64,000 bases of DNA from M3007 sp037445225 (GCA_037445225.1 JBBIKW010000014.1:1-64000); one strand, 5' to 3'; positions 48,400 to 56,907 are shown, numbered from the stretch's first letter. The notes: a model not told the origin generated them from the letters alone. Translations and numbers: made by a program.

Positions 48400-49150
48400 G
48401 ACTGGGCAGAGTGACGTCGATGACTTTTCGGCGCAGCTCGAAGTTGCGCCCTAAATATACCTTGCGGACCATCTCGTCGGCGGCGAGCTCTTCGGCGGTG
48501 CCGGCGCGCAGGATGCTACCCTCGAACATGAGGTAAGCGCGGTCGGTAATGCTGAGCGTTTCCTGCACGTTGTGGTCGGTAATGAGGATGCCAATGTTTT
48601 TGGTCTTGAGCCGGGCCACGATGTACTGGATGTCTTCCACCGCGATAGGGTCGATGCCGGCGAAGGGTTCGTCCAAGAGGATGAACTTGGGGTTGCTGGC
48701 CAAGGCGCGCGCGATCTCGGTGCGGCGCCGCTCGCCCCCGGAAAGGGTGTCTCCGTTGCTGCGCCGAACTTTGTGCAGATTAAACTCCTCGATAAGCGCC
48801 TCCAGCTTTTCCTCCAGCTCGACGCGGCTCAGCGAGGTCATCTCTAACACCGCGCGAATGTTGTCTTCCACGCTGAGCTTTCGAAAGACGCTGGGCTCTT
48901 GAGGCAAGTAGCCGATGCCTTTTTGGGCCCGGCGATACATGGGCAGGTGCGTGATTTCCTCCTCGGCTAAAAATACGTGGCCTTGCGTGGGCCGAATGAA
49001 GCCCACTACCATGTAGAAAGAAGTAGTCTTGCCGGCGCCGTTTGGACCCAACAGCCCCACGATTTCGCCCTGTCGGACATCGAAAGAGACGTCGCGCACC
49101 ACCGTGCGCCGGCCGTAGGTTTTAAACAGGTGCTCCGCCCGTAAGATCAT
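48362..49150 (-). CDS. lptB: LPS export ABC transporter ATP-binding protein LptB
   Basis: 262 residues. Walker A GPNGAGKTT, signature LSGGERRRTEIARAL, Walker B ILLDEPFAGIDPIA and switch His in TDHNVQE; YRRAQKGIGYLPQEPSVFRK is specific for LptB. It powers LPS extraction from the inner membrane with LptF/LptG. A 20-residue C-terminal tail is extra. Its ATG overlaps the TGA of the yqeY-like gene (ATGA), so the pair is coupled. Confidence 0.94.
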   Translation of the reverse strand: MILRAEHLFKTYGRRTVVRDVSFDVRQGEIVGLLGPNGAGKTTSFYMVVGFIRPTQGHVFLAEEEITHLPMYRRAQKGIGYLPQEPSVFRKLSVEDNIRAVLEMTSLSRVELEEKLEALIEEFNLHKVRRSNGDTLSGGERRRTEIARALASNPKFILLDEPFAGIDPIAVEDIQYIVARLKTKNIGILITDHNVQETLSITDRAYLMFEGSILRAGTAEELAADEMVRKVYLGRNFELRRKVIDVTLPSPTNGDSSALSPS

Positions 49151-49599
49151 GCGCCCAGCAATCGTTTGACCACTTCTGAAATGTGGCGCGCCTCCGCCTT
49201 ACCAGCCAACTTTTGGGTGGCCACCCCCATCACTCTACCCATATCCTTTAGCGAGGTGGCGCCCACTTCGGCGACGATTTCCCGCACCGCCGCTTCTAAG
49301 GCTTCTCCTTCAAGCATAGCGGGCAGATAGCGCCGAATCACTTCGATCTCTTCCATTTCTTTCTGAGCCAAGTCGGGGCGATGGTTCTGGGTATAGATCT
49401 CATAGGAGTCTTGGCGACTCTTGATGAGTTTTTGCAAGATCTGTATTTCGCGCGCCTCATCGATAGGCTTGCCCGAGCCGTCGGTTTTAGCCAAAAGGAT
49501 GGCGCTCTTGATGGCGCGGATGCCGCGCAGCGCAGCCTCGTCTTTGGCTTTCATGGCCGTAACCAAGTCTTTATTGACCCTTTCCTCCAAAGTAGCCAT
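49147..49599 (-). CDS. GatB/YqeY-domain protein
   Basis: 150 residues, all helical: VNKDLVTAMKAKDEAALRGI, then the YqeY core RRYLPAMLEGEALEAAVREI and SLKDMGRVMGVATQKLAGKA. The second half matches the tRNA-binding tail domain of amidotransferase GatB; the stand-alone form has no settled function. Upstream gene of the lptB pair. ATG 49599 follows an in-frame TTG two codons earlier, which is rejected. Confidence 0.9.
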   Translation of the reverse strand: MATLEERVNKDLVTAMKAKDEAALRGIRAIKSAILLAKTDGSGKPIDEAREIQILQKLIKSRQDSYEIYTQNHRPDLAQKEMEEIEVIRRYLPAMLEGEALEAAVREIVAEVGATSLKDMGRVMGVATQKLAGKAEARHISEVVKRLLGA

Positions 49600-49700
49600 A
49601 CGCAATCGCTTTTAAGCAGCAAAGATAAGCTCACCGCCGTTGCCCTGACGCACCGTATTAAATCTCGCAGTGGATATGCATCGAATCACAGCGAAGCGAT

Positions 49701-49708
49701 TACCTTTG
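49701..49708 (+). promoter_or_regulatory. -7 element (TACCTTTG) of the Ppx-like gene
   Basis: A perfect octamer 52 bases before the ATG at 49761; no -33 TTG at the normal spacing. Confidence 0.5.
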
Positions 49709-49760
49709 TCTCAAGGACTTGGGCCACGCTGGCCTTTTTGTGAAAAACCATCCCTATACT

Positions 49761-50762
49761 ATGGCTCGATTGACCACCTTTTCTCGTGTACTCATCACCC
49801 TGCTCATTGTCGGAGGTGTCTATCTAGGTGTAAAAACCTTTCTACCTCAAATAAAAGAGAGCGTAGGGGGAAGCACTGTAGCGCCCACTGAACAGCCCTC
49901 CACTCAAGGGACGGCTGCCGCACCGCCCAAGTCGGAGCCTTGGGGCAAGAGCAGCACTCCGACGTCGTTCCATTACACACCTCCGGCGCCCATCAATGGC
50001 GTACTGAAAGGTGTGGTGGAACTGGGAGCCACAGGGTTTAACTCCTTCATCATTCGCGTGGACAACAACAAGCGATGGAAATTGGAAAAGGCGGAGTATG
50101 GCGCCAGCTTAGTGTACGAGAATTTGGCCACCGACGAGGACATCCGAAAGGGGCTAAAGAGCTACATCGCCGATATGTTGGCCTATGGCGTTGGGCCCAA
50201 AAATATCCACTTTGTCATCAGCTCGGGCGCTAGAAAGGTACCCGTCACAGAAAAGATCTCGCGCGAATTGAAAACGTTAGGCTACGTCGTCAACGAAGTG
50301 ACGCCGGAGCGAGAGGCGCGGTTAGCGCTGCGCTCTTGCCTGCCCGCTGCCTATGAAAATCGCGCCTTCGTAGTCGACATTGGCTCGGGCAATACCAAGC
50401 TCTCGTGGATAGAGGGTTCGCGTATCGTGGGCGTTGAATTGCCCGGGGCTAAGTATCGCCAAACAGGGCAAAGCGACGACGCCGTGTATCGAGAAGTCCG
50501 GGCAAAAGCCAGCCAAGTGCCTGCTCACTTGCGCGCGACCTGTTTCATCATCGGCGGCGTGCCCTATGAGCTGGCCAAACAAACACGCGTCGAAAAAGAG
50601 CGCTATACGGTGCTGAAGGCTCCGGGCGAATACACGCCTCAAGGCGACAAGCAAGCCGGCGGCCTCAACATCTACAAAGCCATTGCTGACGCCACCCAAT
50701 GCCGCCAGTTCGTCTTCGACTGGGACGCCAACTTTACAATTGGCTTTCTCCTAGAGCTGTGA
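49761..50762 (+). CDS. Membrane-anchored Ppx/GppA-like (actin-fold) protein
   Basis: 333 residues. Residues about 9-27 form one membrane helix (VLITLLIVGGVYLGVKTFL) preceded by Arg, followed by a 55-residue Pro/Thr/Ser linker. The folded part starts near residue 75. It contains FVISSGARKVPVTEKISREL, VTPEREARLALRSCLP and the phosphate-loop motif FVVDIGSGNTKLSW (about residue 204), in the order seen in exopolyphosphatase/GppA proteins (SSAxR, EEARL, VDIGGGSTE). The second phosphate site is FIIGGVPYELA. The catalytic Glu after GGGS/T is not obvious. Topology suggests the domain faces the periplasm, which would be odd for an ATP or ppGpp enzyme. Function unknown. Confidence 0.6.
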   Translation: MARLTTFSRVLITLLIVGGVYLGVKTFLPQIKESVGGSTVAPTEQPSTQGTAAAPPKSEPWGKSSTPTSFHYTPPAPINGVLKGVVELGATGFNSFIIRVDNNKRWKLEKAEYGASLVYENLATDEDIRKGLKSYIADMLAYGVGPKNIHFVISSGARKVPVTEKISRELKTLGYVVNEVTPEREARLALRSCLPAAYENRAFVVDIGSGNTKLSWIEGSRIVGVELPGAKYRQTGQSDDAVYREVRAKASQVPAHLRATCFIIGGVPYELAKQTRVEKERYTVLKAPGEYTPQGDKQAGGLNIYKAIADATQCRQFVFDWDANFTIGFLLEL

Positions 50763-50771
50763 ACCAGCCCT

Positions 50772-51557
50772 ATGCCGCTATTACCCACACCCGTGCCGGC
50801 GCCGAAACAGCTGCCGAAGCGGATCGTCTCTTTGGTGCCCTCGCAAACCGAGCTGCTTTGCTCCTTAGGTCTGGAAGACCGCGTGGTAGGCATTACGAAG
50901 TTCTGTGTACGGCCAACCGAGTGGTTCCGCCAAAAGACGCGAGTGGGCGGCACTAAGACGGTCCATCTGGAGCGAGTAGCAGCCCTAATGCCCGATCTCA
51001 TTCTCGCCAACCGCGAGGAAAATGTGCGCGAACAGGTAGAGGCGTTGGCCGAGCGCTATCCCGTATGGGTGAGCGATGTGCGCGACCTGCCCAGCGCCCT
51101 TTTCATGATAGAGCAGGTGGGCGTGTTGACGGGAAAAGAGGCCGAAGCCCGCGCCCTGGTTCAGCGCATCGAAGCGCGCTTTGATGCGTTCCGGCCCGAA
51201 CCGGGATGGCAACCCATCCGCGCGGCCTATTTCATCTGGCGCAAGCCGTGGATGATCGTCGGAGGCGATACGTTCATCCACGCCATGCTTACCGCCGCCG
51301 GATTTGCAAATGTGTTTGCACACCAAAGCCGCTATCCCGAGGTGCCTCTGGCAGAGCTGCCTGCTTTTTCTCCTGAGGTAATCCTGCTCTCTTCCGAACC
51401 CTATCCCTTTGGAGACAAGCACTTTGCCGAATTCCAGGAGGTGTGCCCTCAGGCGAGCGTGCTGTGTGTCGATGGAGAGCTGTTCTCTTGGTACGGCAGC
51501 CGATTGTTGGAGGCACCGCCGTACTTTGAACAGCTGCGCCGGCAGCTCAGCGGATAA
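50772..51557 (+). CDS. BtuF-fold (helical-backbone metal receptor) protein without export signal
   Basis: 261 residues with the fold of periplasmic cobalamin/iron-siderophore binding proteins: RIVSLVPSQTELLCSLGLED (residues about 17-36), the helical backbone LVQRIEARFDAF, and IWRKPWMIVGGDTFIHAMLT. It starts with PLLPTPVPAPKQLPKR and has no signal peptide or lipobox. It is therefore predicted to stay in the cytoplasm, unlike true ABC-transporter receptors. No permease or ATPase is adjacent. It lies 9 bases after the Ppx-like gene and is probably co-transcribed. Confidence 0.82.
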   Translation: MPLLPTPVPAPKQLPKRIVSLVPSQTELLCSLGLEDRVVGITKFCVRPTEWFRQKTRVGGTKTVHLERVAALMPDLILANREENVREQVEALAERYPVWVSDVRDLPSALFMIEQVGVLTGKEAEARALVQRIEARFDAFRPEPGWQPIRAAYFIWRKPWMIVGGDTFIHAMLTAAGFANVFAHQSRYPEVPLAELPAFSPEVILLSSEPYPFGDKHFAEFQEVCPQASVLCVDGELFSWYGSRLLEAPPYFEQLRRQLSG

Positions 51558-51957
51558 AGTCCCGCGGATGGATATTCGGGTCGCGCGTCGGATAAGCGTC
51601 CGGGTAGCGCGGCCGCACCTGGAGCAGAAACGCCATCGCCTCTTGACGGCTTCGAAAGGCTCCTACGCGCAGCTTGTAGTAAGGGCGTTCGTGCACCCAG
51701 TCAGCAACTACGCCGGGATACAGTGCTAAGAATTGGGTACGTATCGACTCGATGCGTTCGCGGTCGACCGACGAGGCGATTTGCACGCGCCAGCCTTCTA
51801 TACGCGGGCGGGCGCGGTTTTGGGTCGTCCAAGCCTGAAACAACTGATCGACAGCGGGGTCGGCATAGATGTCCACCTGTTGAGCGGCCACCGAGCTGGC
51901 GACAGCCGCCAGCAGCAAACCCACGCACAACCACCGAGTTGGTAAGCCTATCCACAT
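51547..51957 (-). CDS. Exported SPOR-domain protein
   Basis: 136 residues. Signal peptide (LCVGLLLAAVASSVAAQ), a short linker and a C-terminal SPOR domain (GWRVQIASSVDRERIESIRT; YYKLRVGAFRSRQEAMAFLL). SPOR domains bind denuded peptidoglycan glycan strands at division sites. It follows deoC after 3 bases and is co-transcribed. Its end overlaps the convergent BtuF-fold gene by 11 bases. Confidence 0.87.
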   Translation of the reverse strand: MWIGLPTRWLCVGLLLAAVASSVAAQQVDIYADPAVDQLFQAWTTQNRARPRIEGWRVQIASSVDRERIESIRTQFLALYPGVVADWVHERPYYKLRVGAFRSRQEAMAFLLQVRPRYPDAYPTRDPNIHPRDFIR

Positions 51958-51960
51958 GGA

Positions 51961-52620
51961 TTACAGAGTAGCGCCAACGATATCGACACTGGCCGAGGTG
52001 CCTAAGCGATCGGCGCCGGCGCGCAGCAACGCTTCGGCCTGAGCGCGCGTGCGGATGCCGCCTGCGGCTTTGATCTTGAGAGCGCCGTTGGCCAACGCGC
52101 ACAATTGCTGCACCATCGCTTCCGTAGCCGGATGCCCTAAAAAGCCGGTGCCCGTCTTCAGGAAGTGGATCCCTGCCTTTTGGGCGATCTCCACCACGCG
52201 GCAAATCTCCTCCTCGGTGAGCAAGGCGCACTCCAAAATGAGCTTCGACACCCCATCGCGCAAGCGCGCCGCCGTAGCTACGGCGTCGATGTCGCGCTCT
52301 ACATGGCTCCAATGCCCGCTTTTCACCGCGGCGATGTTCAGAACAGCGTCGATCTCGTCGGTACCGTCGTCAAAAGCGCGCTTAATCTCTTCGCTCTTCG
52401 CCATGATGGCCGAATAGCCCATCGGGAAGCCGATCACCGTGCTCACTCGCACCGGCGAAGCCTCGCCCAAAAAGCGCCTCGCATCGCGCACGTAATAAGG
52501 CGGCACACACACACCCACAAAACCATACTGTGCGGCTTCTTCACATAATTTTTGGATCTCGCTGGGCGTGCTGTCTGGCTTTAGGAGTGTATGCTCGATT
52601 ACTTCGGTCAACTCTGGCAT
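51961..52620 (-). CDS. deoC: Deoxyribose-phosphate aldolase
   Basis: 219 residues, a class I aldolase TIM barrel. The Schiff-base lysine is in FLKTGTGFLG; other motifs are EHTLLKPDSTPSEI, VIGFPMGYSAIMAKSEE, ILECALLTEEEI and KAAGGIRTRAQAEALLRAGA. It splits 2-deoxyribose 5-phosphate into acetaldehyde and glyceraldehyde 3-phosphate in nucleoside salvage. A consensus promoter lies 27 bases upstream. The coupling with a SPOR gene is a local arrangement without an evident functional link. Confidence 0.96.
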   Translation of the reverse strand: MPELTEVIEHTLLKPDSTPSEIQKLCEEAAQYGFVGVCVPPYYVRDARRFLGEASPVRVSTVIGFPMGYSAIMAKSEEIKRAFDDGTDEIDAVLNIAAVKSGHWSHVERDIDAVATAARLRDGVSKLILECALLTEEEICRVVEIAQKAGIHFLKTGTGFLGHPATEAMVQQLCALANGALKIKAAGGIRTRAQAEALLRAGADRLGTSASVDIVGATL

Positions 52621-52646
52621 TCAGATGTGTAGAAATTTTGCGGATG

Positions 52647-52676
52647 CAAAGGTAAAGGTTTGGCTATCAACGGCAA
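52647..52676 (-). promoter_or_regulatory. Promoter of deoC
   Basis: On the minus strand TTG (52676-52674), a 19-base spacer, then TACCTTTG (52654-52647). Divergent from the hutU promoter 50 bases away. Confidence 0.7.
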
Positions 52677-52703
52677 GACTTTATTTGTTGGACGCTGTAA
52701 AAA

Positions 52704-52735
52704 TTTTATCCACACCCGTCAAACCGCTAACTTTG
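52704..52735 (+). promoter_or_regulatory. Promoter of hutU
   Basis: TTTT at 52704-52707 (one base off TTTG), a 20-base spacer, then TAACTTTG at 52728-52735. The ATG is 23 bases downstream. Confidence 0.55.
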
Positions 52736-52758
52736 CTCATAAAAACAGCATCTTTTTC

Positions 52759-54828
52759 ATGTTAGCAGCACTCGTTCGAACTTTTCAGCAGGCCATCTGC
52801 ACCGGCATTCCCGACGCGTTGCCCCCCGCTAAGCCGCGCGATCCCAATGTTCCCCATGCGCCGCGCCGCGTCATAGAGGGCGTTTTCAGTGTGCCGGAGC
52901 GCGTCTTGGCGGTGAAGAATGCCTTGAGATATTTCCCCGAAGAATGGCACGCAGAGCTAGCGCCCGAGTTTGCCGAAGAGCTGGAGCGCTATGGCCGCAT
53001 CTACATGTATCGCTTTCGGCCAGAATACCCCATGTACGCTCGGCCAATTTCGGAATACCCGGCGCGTTGCCTGCAAGCCGCGGCCATCATGCTCATGATT
53101 CAAAACAACCTCGACCCTAAGGTGGCCAAATACCCCCACGAGCTCATCACCTACGGAGGCAACGGTGCGGTTTTTCAGAACTGGGCGCAGTATCTGCTGA
53201 CGATGCGCTATCTGTCGGAAATGACGGAAGAGCAAACCTTGGTGCTGTATTCGGGCCATCCCCTCGGCCTCTTCCCCAGCCATCCGGAGGCGCCGCGCGT
53301 AGTCGTCACCAACGGATTGATGGTGCCCAGTTTCTCTAAGAAGGAAGACTGGAACCGCTACAATGCTCTGGGCGTGACGCAGTATGGCCAAATGACGGCA
53401 GGCTCGTTCATGTACATCGGCCCACAGGGCATTGTGCATGGGACAACGATCACCCTGCTCGGAGCGGGGCGCCGCCTGGGTTTGGGCACGGCAGACTTGC
53501 GCGGGTGTACCTTCGTAACGAGCGGACTGGGCGGCATGTCGGGAGCCCAAGCGAAGGCGGCCGTCATTGCCGGCTGTGTGGGCGTCATCGCCGAGGTAGA
53601 CCCTGCCGCTATTCAACAGCGCATCGCCGACGGCTATATCCAACGTGAAAATGTGTACACCGATTTAGAGGCGCTGCTGAGCCGCATGGACACCTGTCGG
53701 CGCCAACGCGAGGCGGTAGCGCTCATCTACCACGGCAATGTGGTGGACTTATGGGAGTTCTTGGTGCACAAAGAGGTGCCCGTGGAGCTGGGCTCAGACC
53801 AAACCTCTTGCCACAACCTCCACGACTTGGGCTATTGCCCGGTGGGCTACACCTTTGCGGAGGCGCAACAATTGCTTGCTACCGACCGCGAACGCTTTTT
53901 GGAGGCCGTGCGCGCCTCGCTGCGCCGCCATGCGGCGGCCGTCAACGCCATGAGTGCGCGCGGCATGTACTTTTGGGATTACGGCAATGCCTTTTTGAAG
54001 GAAGCTGCCGCCGCTGGCGCCGACGTGTTGCGCCGATCGCCGGCCCAGCGCGCCGAAGAGAGCCCCTTCCGCTATCCCTCCTATGTCGAAGACATCATGG
54101 GCCCGCTGTGCTTCGACTATGGCTTTGGGCCCTTCCGCTGGGTGTGTTGCTCGGGGCAGCCCGAAGATTTGGCGCGTACCGATGCTCTTGCGGCAGCAGT
54201 ACTGGAGCAAATGCTGGCCGAAGCGCCTGAGAGCATCCGCCAGCAAATTAGCGACAACTTGTTGTGGGTGAAAAACGCGCATCGGAACTTGCCTGTAGTA
54301 GGGTCGTTGTCGCGCATCTTGTATGCCGATGCGGCTGGACGCCTGCGCATCTCACAAGCCTTCAACCAGGCCATCGCCCGCGGCGAAATAAAAGGCCCCA
54401 TCGTCTTAGGTCGCGACCACCACGACGTGAGCGGTACCGACTCGCCCTATCGCGAAACGGCTAACATCTACGACGGCTCGCGCTACACGGCCGACATGGC
54501 TGTCCACAACGTCATCGGCGATGCTTTTCGAGGGGCCACCTGGGTCAGCCTCCACAACGGCGGCGGCGTAGGGTGGGGGGAAGCCATCAACGGAGGCTTC
54601 GGCTTGGTGCTCGACGGCTCTCCGCAAGCCGAACGCCGACTACAGGCCATGCTCTTTTGGGACGTCCACAACGGCATCGCTCGACGCGCCTGGGCGCGCA
54701 ATCCCCACGCCTTAGAGACCATCCAGCGCGCCATGGATCATTGTGCCCATCTGCGCGTCACCCTGCCGCACCCAGCCGACGAAGCGCTGGTGTGCCGCGC
54801 CGTGGAGCAAAGCTTGTCTAAAACCTAA
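52759..54828 (+). CDS. hutU: Urocanate hydratase
   Basis: 689 residues of the long Bacteroidota type. Signature parts are LITYGGNGAVFQNWAQYLLT, TLVLYSGHPLGLFPSHPEAP, the NAD+-binding stretch TFVTSGLGGMSGAQAKAAVI, GSDQTSCHNLHDLGYCPVGY and the C-terminal SLHNGGGVGWGEAINGGFG. It converts urocanate to imidazolonepropionate in histidine degradation. hutH, hutI and formiminotransferase genes are not in the window. ATG 52759 follows the promoter; the open frame further upstream overlaps it and is rejected. Confidence 0.95.
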   Translation: MLAALVRTFQQAICTGIPDALPPAKPRDPNVPHAPRRVIEGVFSVPERVLAVKNALRYFPEEWHAELAPEFAEELERYGRIYMYRFRPEYPMYARPISEYPARCLQAAAIMLMIQNNLDPKVAKYPHELITYGGNGAVFQNWAQYLLTMRYLSEMTEEQTLVLYSGHPLGLFPSHPEAPRVVVTNGLMVPSFSKKEDWNRYNALGVTQYGQMTAGSFMYIGPQGIVHGTTITLLGAGRRLGLGTADLRGCTFVTSGLGGMSGAQAKAAVIAGCVGVIAEVDPAAIQQRIADGYIQRENVYTDLEALLSRMDTCRRQREAVALIYHGNVVDLWEFLVHKEVPVELGSDQTSCHNLHDLGYCPVGYTFAEAQQLLATDRERFLEAVRASLRRHAAAVNAMSARGMYFWDYGNAFLKEAAAAGADVLRRSPAQRAEESPFRYPSYVEDIMGPLCFDYGFGPFRWVCCSGQPEDLARTDALAAAVLEQMLAEAPESIRQQISDNLLWVKNAHRNLPVVGSLSRILYADAAGRLRISQAFNQAIARGEIKGPIVLGRDHHDVSGTDSPYRETANIYDGSRYTADMAVHNVIGDAFRGATWVSLHNGGGVGWGEAINGGFGLVLDGSPQAERRLQAMLFWDVHNGIARRAWARNPHALETIQRAMDHCAHLRVTLPHPADEALVCRAVEQSLSKT

Positions 54829-54844
54829 TAGGGGTCATACGTCA

Positions 54845-55154
54845 GGAGCTGCAAATGCTGGGCTTCTCCGAAGCCGGGTAGATGGTGGTCGCGTTGGAGC
54901 TACAAATGTTTGGCCTCTCCGAGGCCGTTGTGTTGTGCGTGTGGTTTAGGCGTGTGAAGGTTAGATCTTCTGGGCAGCTTCAGCACGAGGCGGTAATGTT
55001 GTGGATCGCCCTCACCAGTTAAGATTTTGGAGCGCCTTCCGGCGTTTTTGAGCTCAATGGCCTTTATCAGACGGGCTTCGGAGAAGCCCGACGTTTGTAG
55101 CTGGGCGGGATCCCCACAAAAACGCGGCTTCGGAGAAGCCGAACGTTATATTTG
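54845..55154. repeat. Cluster of four palindromic repeat units
   Basis: The 360-base gap after hutU holds four copies of a 30-33-base element. The core is a 6-bp stem with 3-base loop: GGCTTCTCCGAAGCC at 54861-54875, GGCCTCTCCGAGGCC at 54912-54926, and the opposite orientation GGCTTCGGAGAAGCC at 55074-55088 and 55126-55140. One flank reads AGCTRCAAAYG in the first three and less well in the fourth. The second unit has a compensatory T-A to C-G change, so pairing is conserved. Two units point each way. The last overlaps the -7 box of the DUF4256 gene. No other gene is visible in the gap. Confidence 0.8.
55147..55154 (+). promoter_or_regulatory. -7 element (TATATTTG) of the DUF4256 gene
   Basis: A perfect octamer 34 bases before the ATG, placed in the flank of the fourth palindromic repeat. 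The -33 region falls at the repeat and lacks TTG. Confidence 0.45.
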
Positions 55155-55188
55155 CACCTCTTCGCGTAACGCAAAAGATAGCACTGCT

Positions 55189-55746
55189 ATGGCGAGAAAA
55201 CCTTCGGTCGACACATACGAGCAGCTCCTTGCGGTGCTAAGGGCGCGCTTCGAACAATATCCGCACCGTCATCGGCATTTGAGCTGGGGAGAGGTACAGC
55301 GTCGGTTAGAGGAGCAGCCTCAAAAGCTGTGGTCGTTAGCCGAGATGGAGCGAACCGGCGGCGAGCCCGATGTCATCGGTCGAGACGCAGACACTGGGGA
55401 ATGGCTCTTTTGCGATTGCGCTGCGGAGAGCCCGCTGGGTCGTCGAAGCCTTTGCTACGATCGGACGGCGCAGCTGTCGCGCAAAGAGCACGCACCTGTT
55501 GCCAACGCTGTAGATATGGCCGAGGCTATGGGCGTGGAGCTGCTTACCGAAGAGCAGTACCTGGCCCTGCAGCGCTTAGGCCCTTTCGATACCAAGACGT
55601 CCAGCTGGTTAAAGACACCGGAGGACGTGCGCCGTTTGGGCGGAGCGCTCTTTGGCGATTACCGATACGGCCGCGCGTTTATTTACCACAACGGCGCGGG
55701 CTCGTACTACAGCGCGCGCGGCTTTCGAGCCCTTTTAAGGGTGTAG
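55189..55746 (+). CDS. DUF4256-family protein
   Basis: 185 residues. Family marks: WSLAEMERTGGEPDVIGRD, WLFCDCAAESPLGRRSLCYD, LTEEQYLALQRLGPFDTKTS and a C-terminal YGRAFIYHNGAGSYYSARGF. No signal peptide. The fold and function are unknown. Two closely spaced Cys in FCDC are conserved in members I recall, but no catalytic claim can be made. ATG 55189 fits the promoter; upstream in-frame codons run through the repeat cluster. Convergent with apbE. Confidence 0.82.
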   Translation: MARKPSVDTYEQLLAVLRARFEQYPHRHRHLSWGEVQRRLEEQPQKLWSLAEMERTGGEPDVIGRDADTGEWLFCDCAAESPLGRRSLCYDRTAQLSRKEHAPVANAVDMAEAMGVELLTEEQYLALQRLGPFDTKTSSWLKTPEDVRRLGGALFGDYRYGRAFIYHNGAGSYYSARGFRALLRV

Positions 55747-55757
55747 CCTATCGGCCG

Positions 55758-56777
55758 TTAGAGCGGTCGCTCTGTTTGCAGGGTGTTGTAGGTGTTGAGG
55801 TTTCCGGTTGCGTCGGCGTAGATGGCGTACAGCTGGAGCCCTTCGCGCTGGGCAATGGCCCGCGCCTTTTCTAAGCCGAGGACGAGAAAGGCCGTGGCAT
55901 AGGCGTCGGCAGTAGCGCAGTCGTCGGCTACAACGGATACGCTTAGAAGTTGGTGCGTAACCGGATAGCCGCTTATAGGGTCGATGGCGTGGCTGAACTT
56001 TTTGCCGTTGCGCTCGATGTATTTTCGATAGCTGCCCGAGGTAGCGAGCGCTTTTCCGCTGAGCAGCACGACGGTCTGCAGTGGGCGTCGGCGGCTGGTG
56101 TCGGCGCCGAAGAGCGGTTTGTCGATGCCGATGCGCCAAGGTTGACCGCGTTCGTTTTGGCCAGCGGTGCGCACCTCACCGCCCACCTCGACCATGTAGT
56201 GCTGGATGCCCTGTTGTTCCAAATACTGAGCGATGAGGTCTACCGTATAGCCCTGAGCGATGGCATTCATGTCGATCTCGAGGCGGGGGTCGTCTTTTTG
56301 GAGCCGACCGTCGGCGATGCGCACCTTTTGAAAGCCCACAAACCGGCGCAGGCTGTCGATAACAGCCGAGTCGGGGAAAGGGAGCCCTTTTTTGTAGCTA
56401 AATCCCCAAGCGCGAACGATAGGCCCTACGGTAATGTCGAAGGCGCCTTCCGTTTTTTGGGCAATTTTTTGGGCGCGTTCGAATACGGCAATGAAGTGCT
56501 CGTCTAAGGCGACGTTGGGTTCGTTCCGGTTGAGGCGGCGGATCACCGAGGTGCTGTCCCACAGCGACATGCTGCGGTCGATCTGTCGAAAAAGGCTGTC
56601 GATGGCGGCGGAAAAGTCGCGCCCTTGCGGGTCGAAGTAGGTGATGTGGAAGGTGGTGCCTTGGGCTTCTCCTTGCAGCTGCGTATAAGGTTTTGCGTTT
56701 GGTCGGCAGGCTTCGCCGAAGAGCCCTATGCCAGCGAGAAGAAGGAACACGAGGAGCTGGAATGCGCGAAGGCTCAT
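55758..56777 (-). CDS. apbE: FAD:protein FMN transferase (ApbE), probable lipoprotein
   Basis: 339 residues. The N-terminus (LLVFLLLAGIGLFGEAC) looks like a lipoprotein signal with Cys as first mature residue. Motifs GTTFHITYFD, GAFDITVGPIVRAWGF, DMNAIAQGYTVDLIAQYL, YMVEVGGEVRTAG and the metal-binding DCATADAYATAFLVLG are all present. ApbE attaches FMN to a threonine in NqrB and NqrC, whose genes lie just upstream; it therefore matures the neighbouring complex. The nqr terminator (56882-56840) lies between, so it probably has its own promoter (TGCCTTTG at 56840-56833 is one base off). Confidence 0.95.
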   Translation of the reverse strand: MSLRAFQLLVFLLLAGIGLFGEACRPNAKPYTQLQGEAQGTTFHITYFDPQGRDFSAAIDSLFRQIDRSMSLWDSTSVIRRLNRNEPNVALDEHFIAVFERAQKIAQKTEGAFDITVGPIVRAWGFSYKKGLPFPDSAVIDSLRRFVGFQKVRIADGRLQKDDPRLEIDMNAIAQGYTVDLIAQYLEQQGIQHYMVEVGGEVRTAGQNERGQPWRIGIDKPLFGADTSRRRPLQTVVLLSGKALATSGSYRKYIERNGKKFSHAIDPISGYPVTHQLLSVSVVADDCATADAYATAFLVLGLEKARAIAQREGLQLYAIYADATGNLNTYNTLQTERPL

Positions 56778-56839
56778 AAAAGGCCGCAATTTACTTTTTC
56801 AACGGCGGAGGTATTTCGAAGGTTTAAAGGTGCAAAGGC

Positions 56840-56882
56840 AAAAAAACGGCGCAGCGGAAGAGGTGTATTTCCACTGCACCGC
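56840..56882 (-). terminator. Intrinsic terminator of the nqr operon
   Basis: On the minus strand a 14-position stem (56882-56869 with 56859-56846, some G-U) around a 9-base loop is followed by seven U (56846-56840). It starts 26 bases after the nqrF stop codon. Confidence 0.85.
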
Positions 56883-56907
56883 TCGGAGAAAGCTGTCCCA
56901 GCTAACC

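Noticed and set aside
54845..55154. CRISPR array
   Set aside because: Repeats are palindromic, occur in both orientations, are unevenly spaced (51, 162 and 52 bases between cores) and no cas gene is near.
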